Assembly: GCA_002083555.1 (NCBI GenBank)
Contig: MSXN01000018.1
Span: forward strand, 1 to 64,000
Length of the DNA: 64,000 nt
Direction of reading: 5' to 3'
DNA from: Nitrospira sp. ST-bin5
Lineage (GTDB): Bacteria; Nitrospirota; Nitrospiria; Nitrospirales; Nitrospiraceae
Below the pieces are notes generated by a model, which worked only from the letters and a program-made list of their open reading frames with translations, was not told the DNA's origin and ran no database searches. Position 1 is the stretch's first letter. Each line of letters starts with the position of its first letter. This document shows positions 61,318 to 64,000 of this stretch, piece by piece. The position numbers and the translations under genes are program-made.

Positions 61318-62574
61318 ATGGCGCACGAACAACCAACCAAAGCACTTGTGGTCGCGTTTACCGACGATGCGGCGGCAGCGGTCTCTGTCATCAATCGCCT
61401 CCAGCCTGAGGCGCTCTGCTTCGTGCTGCCGGAGTCCGCGAAGGCATTGGTGGAGTCGGCTGTGCAACCCCATATCGAGCACATGCCCAGGCGATGGGAT
61501 TGGGTCACGCTGGCCGATACGGTCGATGTCGCAGCCTGCCACCACGCCTTGGCTGGTGTGCTGCCAGACTTACTGAAGGCGTGGGATGTCCACTCGGGCG
61601 ATCTGGTACTCGATCTCACCGGCGCCACTCCGGCCATGGCCGGGGCGTTGACGCTGGTGACCTTGCCGACGAGTTCCCGGACCGTTGCGCTGCTGCCATG
61701 GATTGAGGGGCAGGAGAGCGAGCCGATTATGGTGGGGAGCCGGCCGATGCGATGGGCACAGGGCAATCTTTGGGACGATGTGGCGCTGGTCTCACGTCAT
61801 GAGGCCGCCGAGTTGTTCAATCGAGGAATGTATTCGGCCTCGGCCAGACTGTTTCGCGAGATTGAAACCAGAGTGAGCGGCGGGCAGAAGCCGACCTATC
61901 GCGCCTTCGCCGATCTTGCCGAAGGCTATGAATTCTGGGAGCGATTCCACTACCGGCAGGCCTGGGACAAACTGAAAACCGCCACGAAGGCATTAGAAAT
62001 GGCGTCACTCTGGGGCGGACCGCCGGGACTGAAAGCTGTCTTGCCTGGGATCAAAGCCAACGCAGGCTTTCTCGAACGCCTCGTGCTCGATCCTGCTGCG
62101 GTCAAGGATTCGCTGTGCCTCGATCTGCTCGCGCACGTGAGTCGACGCCTCCATGTGGGTCATGATCCTGAATCGGCGATGATCGTCCTGATGCGCGCGC
62201 TCGAATCATTTGCTCAGCGGGAATTGTTCAAGCAGTATAAGATCAAGACCTGGGATGTGCAGCCGGAGCAGCTCCCGCAGGCCCTTCAGGAAGCCTGCCG
62301 GATGTCCTGGTTGGACGACGTCGACGGCAAGTACAAAGCCCCGTTACAAGGCCAGTTCCGCGTACTAGCGGCGCTGGGCGATCCACTCGGCCAGGCCTTC
62401 CTGCGTGAATGGCCGACCATGAAGCCGCTGCTCGACGCCGCGAATCATGGCGTGCTCGGCCACGGTTTCGAGCCGGTCAAATCGGAGCGTGTGCAGCAGC
62501 TGTACGATGTCGTGGCGAAGCTGGCCGGGGTGACAGAGTCATCGTTGCCGAAGTTCCCCACGCTCGCGCTCTAA
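61318..62574 (+). CDS. Orphan CARF-domain protein (Cas02710/TIGR02710-like)
   Basis: 418 residues. N-terminal CARF Rossmann fold with LVVAFTDD on strand one and DLTGATPAM (residues 99-107), the cyclic-oligoadenylate ligand loop; then a helical region (HEAAELFNRGMYSASARLFREIETRV, DPESAMIVLMRALESFAQRELFKQYK) and a C-terminal tail ANHGVLGHGFEPV (residues 375-387). Members recalled from the Cas02710 family carry an RNxSxxxHG-like HEPN RNase motif there; here Ala375 is in the place of Arg while His382 remains. No cas genes or repeats are nearby. Confidence 0.75.
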   Translation: MAHEQPTKALVVAFTDDAAAAVSVINRLQPEALCFVLPESAKALVESAVQPHIEHMPRRWDWVTLADTVDVAACHHALAGVLPDLLKAWDVHSGDLVLDLTGATPAMAGALTLVTLPTSSRTVALLPWIEGQESEPIMVGSRPMRWAQGNLWDDVALVSRHEAAELFNRGMYSASARLFREIETRVSGGQKPTYRAFADLAEGYEFWERFHYRQAWDKLKTATKALEMASLWGGPPGLKAVLPGIKANAGFLERLVLDPAAVKDSLCLDLLAHVSRRLHVGHDPESAMIVLMRALESFAQRELFKQYKIKTWDVQPEQLPQALQEACRMSWLDDVDGKYKAPLQGQFRVLAALGDPLGQAFLREWPTMKPLLDAANHGVLGHGFEPVKSERVQQLYDVVAKLAGVTESSLPKFPTLAL

Positions 62575-62579
62575 GCTAC

Positions 62580-62990
62580 ATGGAAGTCAAAATTTACTAT
62601 GAGGATACGGACTGCGGCGGAGTGGTGTACTACGCTAACTATCTGAAATATTTTGAACGGGCGAGGACACACTATCTTGAAGAGCGGGGACTATCGGTGT
62701 CCGGTCTGATGAACCAAGGCACAGTGTTTGTGGTCGTACGTGCGGAGTTGGACTATCGGTCTCCCGCGCGGTACGGAGACACACTGTTCATCGACACTGT
62801 GGTGTCAGATCTGAGCGCCGCCTCCATGACCTTCGCGCATGTGGTGAAAGAAAAGGCGAGCGGACGGGTGATCGTGGAGGGGTCTGCTCGACTGGCCTCG
62901 ACAGATGGCCACGGCAAGGTAAAACGTCTCGACAAGACGGTCGTCGCCGTACTACAGTCCGGAGCCGATAAGGAGTCATCGAATGGATAA
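62580..62990 (+). CDS. ybgC: YbgC-type hotdog acyl-CoA thioesterase
   Basis: 136 residues. Motif YYEDTDCGGVVYYANYLKYFERART with the catalytic Asp in YEDTD, then the hotdog central helix and GRVIVEGSARLASTDGHGK. Hydrolyses short acyl-CoAs; in the Tol-Pal cluster of Gram-negatives a YbgC is linked to envelope. The start at 62580 follows the CARF stop by five bases. It overlaps the next gene by eight bases. Confidence 0.88.
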   Translation: MEVKIYYEDTDCGGVVYYANYLKYFERARTHYLEERGLSVSGLMNQGTVFVVVRAELDYRSPARYGDTLFIDTVVSDLSAASMTFAHVVKEKASGRVIVEGSARLASTDGHGKVKRLDKTVVAVLQSGADKESSNG

Positions 62991-63096
62991 GCTCGGAACC
63001 TGGCTCGCCGTCACCGGCGTCGCCATCGGATTCATCGTTCTCGGCTGGCTGCTGTTCTCAGAAAACCCGTCGGAGAAGAACAAGAAGAAGCCGTAA
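62983..63096 (+). CDS. 37-residue single-pass membrane protein
   Basis: A 37-residue protein, MDKLGTWLAVTGVAIGFIVL followed by GWLLFSENPSEKNKKKP, with one membrane helix and a basic tail. An AGGAG ribosome site is eight bases before the ATG at 62983. It overlaps the thioesterase stop by eight bases, and ends in TAA. Short C-tail-anchored proteins of this type often modulate membrane complexes; role unknown. Confidence 0.65.
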   Translation: MDKLGTWLAVTGVAIGFIVLGWLLFSENPSEKNKKKP

Positions 63097-63195
63097 CTCT
63101 CCTCTTCCCTACCCCGGATGAATCTCATGCCGTGCACTCGATGCCCTGGCCGCTGAGCGGTTCTCGTTCCCACTGCCCCGCATCATCGCCAGCTG

Positions 63196-63543
63196 TTATC
63201 CGAGGACGCCGGCCCAGCGTAGCGCCAATAGCACCAGCCCAAGCACCATTAGGCCACTGAAGAACCTGAACGTGAGTCGTATCGTGCGTTCCGTCAGAAT
63301 CGTGTCGAAGGCATAGCCGGTTGTAGCGCCATAGCGGACGGCCAGCGCGGTCAACGGACACTTTAGCCCGTTGCCCGCGAAGACGGCTGCTTCAATAGCG
63401 AGGAGCCCCAGCGCACCCCATAGCCAGGGGCCGACGTACCCTGTTGCGCCAGCATAGAGCAGCAGAAAGATCGAAGCGACCATCACGATGTAGACCGTCG
63501 AGTGAATGCCACGGACGAGCGCAAGAATCCGGGCATCACTCAC
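63196..63543 (-). CDS. Small membrane protein, hypothetical
   Basis: 115 residues, start GTG at 63543 preceded by AAGGGAA. Three hydrophobic segments (TVYIVMVASIFLLLYAGATGY, WLWGALGLLAIEAAVFAG, FFSGLMVLGLVLLALRWAG) and a conserved-looking GLKCPLTALAVRYGATTGYAFDTILTE. It resembles small DUF2784-like integral membrane proteins but I cannot assign it. The longer frame upstream of 63543 is not used. Confidence 0.6.
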   Translation of the reverse strand: MSDARILALVRGIHSTVYIVMVASIFLLLYAGATGYVGPWLWGALGLLAIEAAVFAGNGLKCPLTALAVRYGATTGYAFDTILTERTIRLTFRFFSGLMVLGLVLLALRWAGVLG

Positions 63544-63632
63544 GGTGTTTCCCTTGGTTGCAGTACCCCGATCATCCTGAGATGCTATCGTCACTGGCGG
63601 CCGCTCCTGTACCGGTCGACTGCGCGGTGTTG

Positions 63633-64000
63633 TTAGGGACCGACGCACAGATTTGGGACTGTGAGGCGTGTGAACAAGTGCGGTGAGGCTACGGCAGATG
63701 AAGGGTAGCGTTCTAAGGCTTGTTTGAAGTCGGGATGGCTGAAGGCTGCTCGAAAATGGGCCACCGATTCCCATACGGCGTAGTTCATGAAAACGGTGCT
63801 TCCCGCAATCCCGCGATGTAGCTGAGTGGAGATATACCCCGGCTGTTGTTTCATCCAGGTGGCGTCATCGGCCCAGGCTTTCAGCAATGCAGGGATATCG
63901 GACTCTGCAACAGTAAATACATTCACGAGCACAACGGGTGACGCATCGGCATTGAGTTGGAGAAAAATCGGAACGGTTTCATCAAGGGGTTTAATTGGAA
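63633..64000 (-). CDS. Antibiotic biosynthesis monooxygenase-type protein, 5' end beyond window (partial)
   Basis: Minus-strand frame open to the right edge: 122 codons visible without a start. The ABM-type ferredoxin-like fold is plain: SPVVLVNVFTVAESDIPALLKAWADDATWMKQQPGYISTQLHRGIAGSTVFMNYAVWESVAHFRAAFSHPDFKQAL. ABM proteins act as small cofactor-free oxygenases or haem-binding proteins. A GTG at 63932 lies in the frame, but the preceding residues (PIFLQLNADASP) continue the fold's usual N-terminal extension, so the true start is probably outside the window. Confidence 0.75.
   Translation of the reverse strand, partial: PIKPLDETVPIFLQLNADASPVVLVNVFTVAESDIPALLKAWADDATWMKQQPGYISTQLHRGIAGSTVFMNYAVWESVAHFRAAFSHPDFKQALERYPSSAVASPHLFTRLTVPNLCVGP

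Noticed and set aside
61318..64000. CRISPR array or cas operon next to the CARF gene
   Set aside because: No direct-repeat/spacer pattern and no Cas10, Csm or Cmr-like protein on either strand.

Overview
This is a high-GC (roughly 59-60% by eye), densely coded bacterial chromosome segment with about 68 protein genes, no rRNA, no convincing tRNA, no CRISPR array, no insertion sequence and no phage or plasmid genes. An outer membrane is implied by surA-like chaperones, heptose genes (gmhA, rfaE2), TraT-family proteins and many lipoproteins. Family content and protein style suggest Nitrospirota, probably Nitrospira; that is inference, since no marker gene is present.

Layout. 1-1.85 kb: a lipoprotein cut by the left edge, divergent from two tandem TraT-family genes. 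1.95-9.9 kb: tldD-tldE pair, coiled-coil protein, small lipoprotein, TPR protein, LOG/SLOG nucleotide-binding protein, LEA-type lipoprotein, secreted MsrA, small membrane protein. 10-16.4 kb: lytic transglycosylase, PilZ protein, aminotransferase, lipoprotein, beta-hydroxyacid dehydrogenase, CysQ-like phosphatase, CorA. 16.4-18.5 kb: leuC-leuD on the minus strand. 18.5-25.6 kb: small CxxC protein, MEKHLA, CBS and DUF1653-type proteins, flavin disulfide reductase, TPR and SmpA-like lipoproteins, HDOD-GAF regulator, MscS channel. 25.7-28.4 kb: di-haem peroxidase divergent from OxyR, then a Met/Lys-rich exported protein and a strong terminator. 28.5-32.2 kb: exonuclease III, a mini zinc-ribbon protein and an arsenic operon (arsR, acr3, arsI, arsC) whose acr3 carries an in-frame TGA.

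32.3-43.5 kb: HI0933-type flavoprotein, TPR protein, zinc-ribbon-PilZ protein, LemA with two TPM-domain proteins, MurJ, Ogt, Dtd, asparaginase-type Ntn hydrolase, VOC protein and MtgA. 43.6-50.1 kb: engB, facing a minus-strand cluster rfaE2-mfd-PpiC lipoprotein-surA. 50.2-57.4 kb: two giant sensor proteins translated in tandem, a phosphorelay hybrid kinase and a multi-PAS protein with an RsbW-like ATPase. 57.4-61.2 kb: a minus-strand run of SprT-like protease, DHS-like protein, gmhA, SPFH protein and NfeD. 61.3-64 kb: a stand-alone CARF protein (Cas02710/TIGR02710-like), a YbgC thioesterase, a 37-residue membrane protein, a membrane protein and an ABM-domain gene cut by the right edge.

Themes are envelope building and quality control (SurA, PpiC, MurJ, MtgA, SLT, GmhA, RfaE2, SPFH/NfeD), oxidative and metalloid stress (OxyR, peroxidase, MsrA, Ogt, Xth, ars) and signalling (PilZ, HDOD, CBS, PAS kinases). 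The most unusual items are the orphan CARF protein with a probable leaderless promoter and an apparently damaged HEPN motif, the interrupted acr3, the duplicated sensor module driving two different output ATPases, the tandem chromosomal TraT genes, and the Met/Lys repeat protein beside oxyR. Start codons were chosen by ribosome-binding site, family N-terminus and overlap; all functions are from reading motifs, not from searches.
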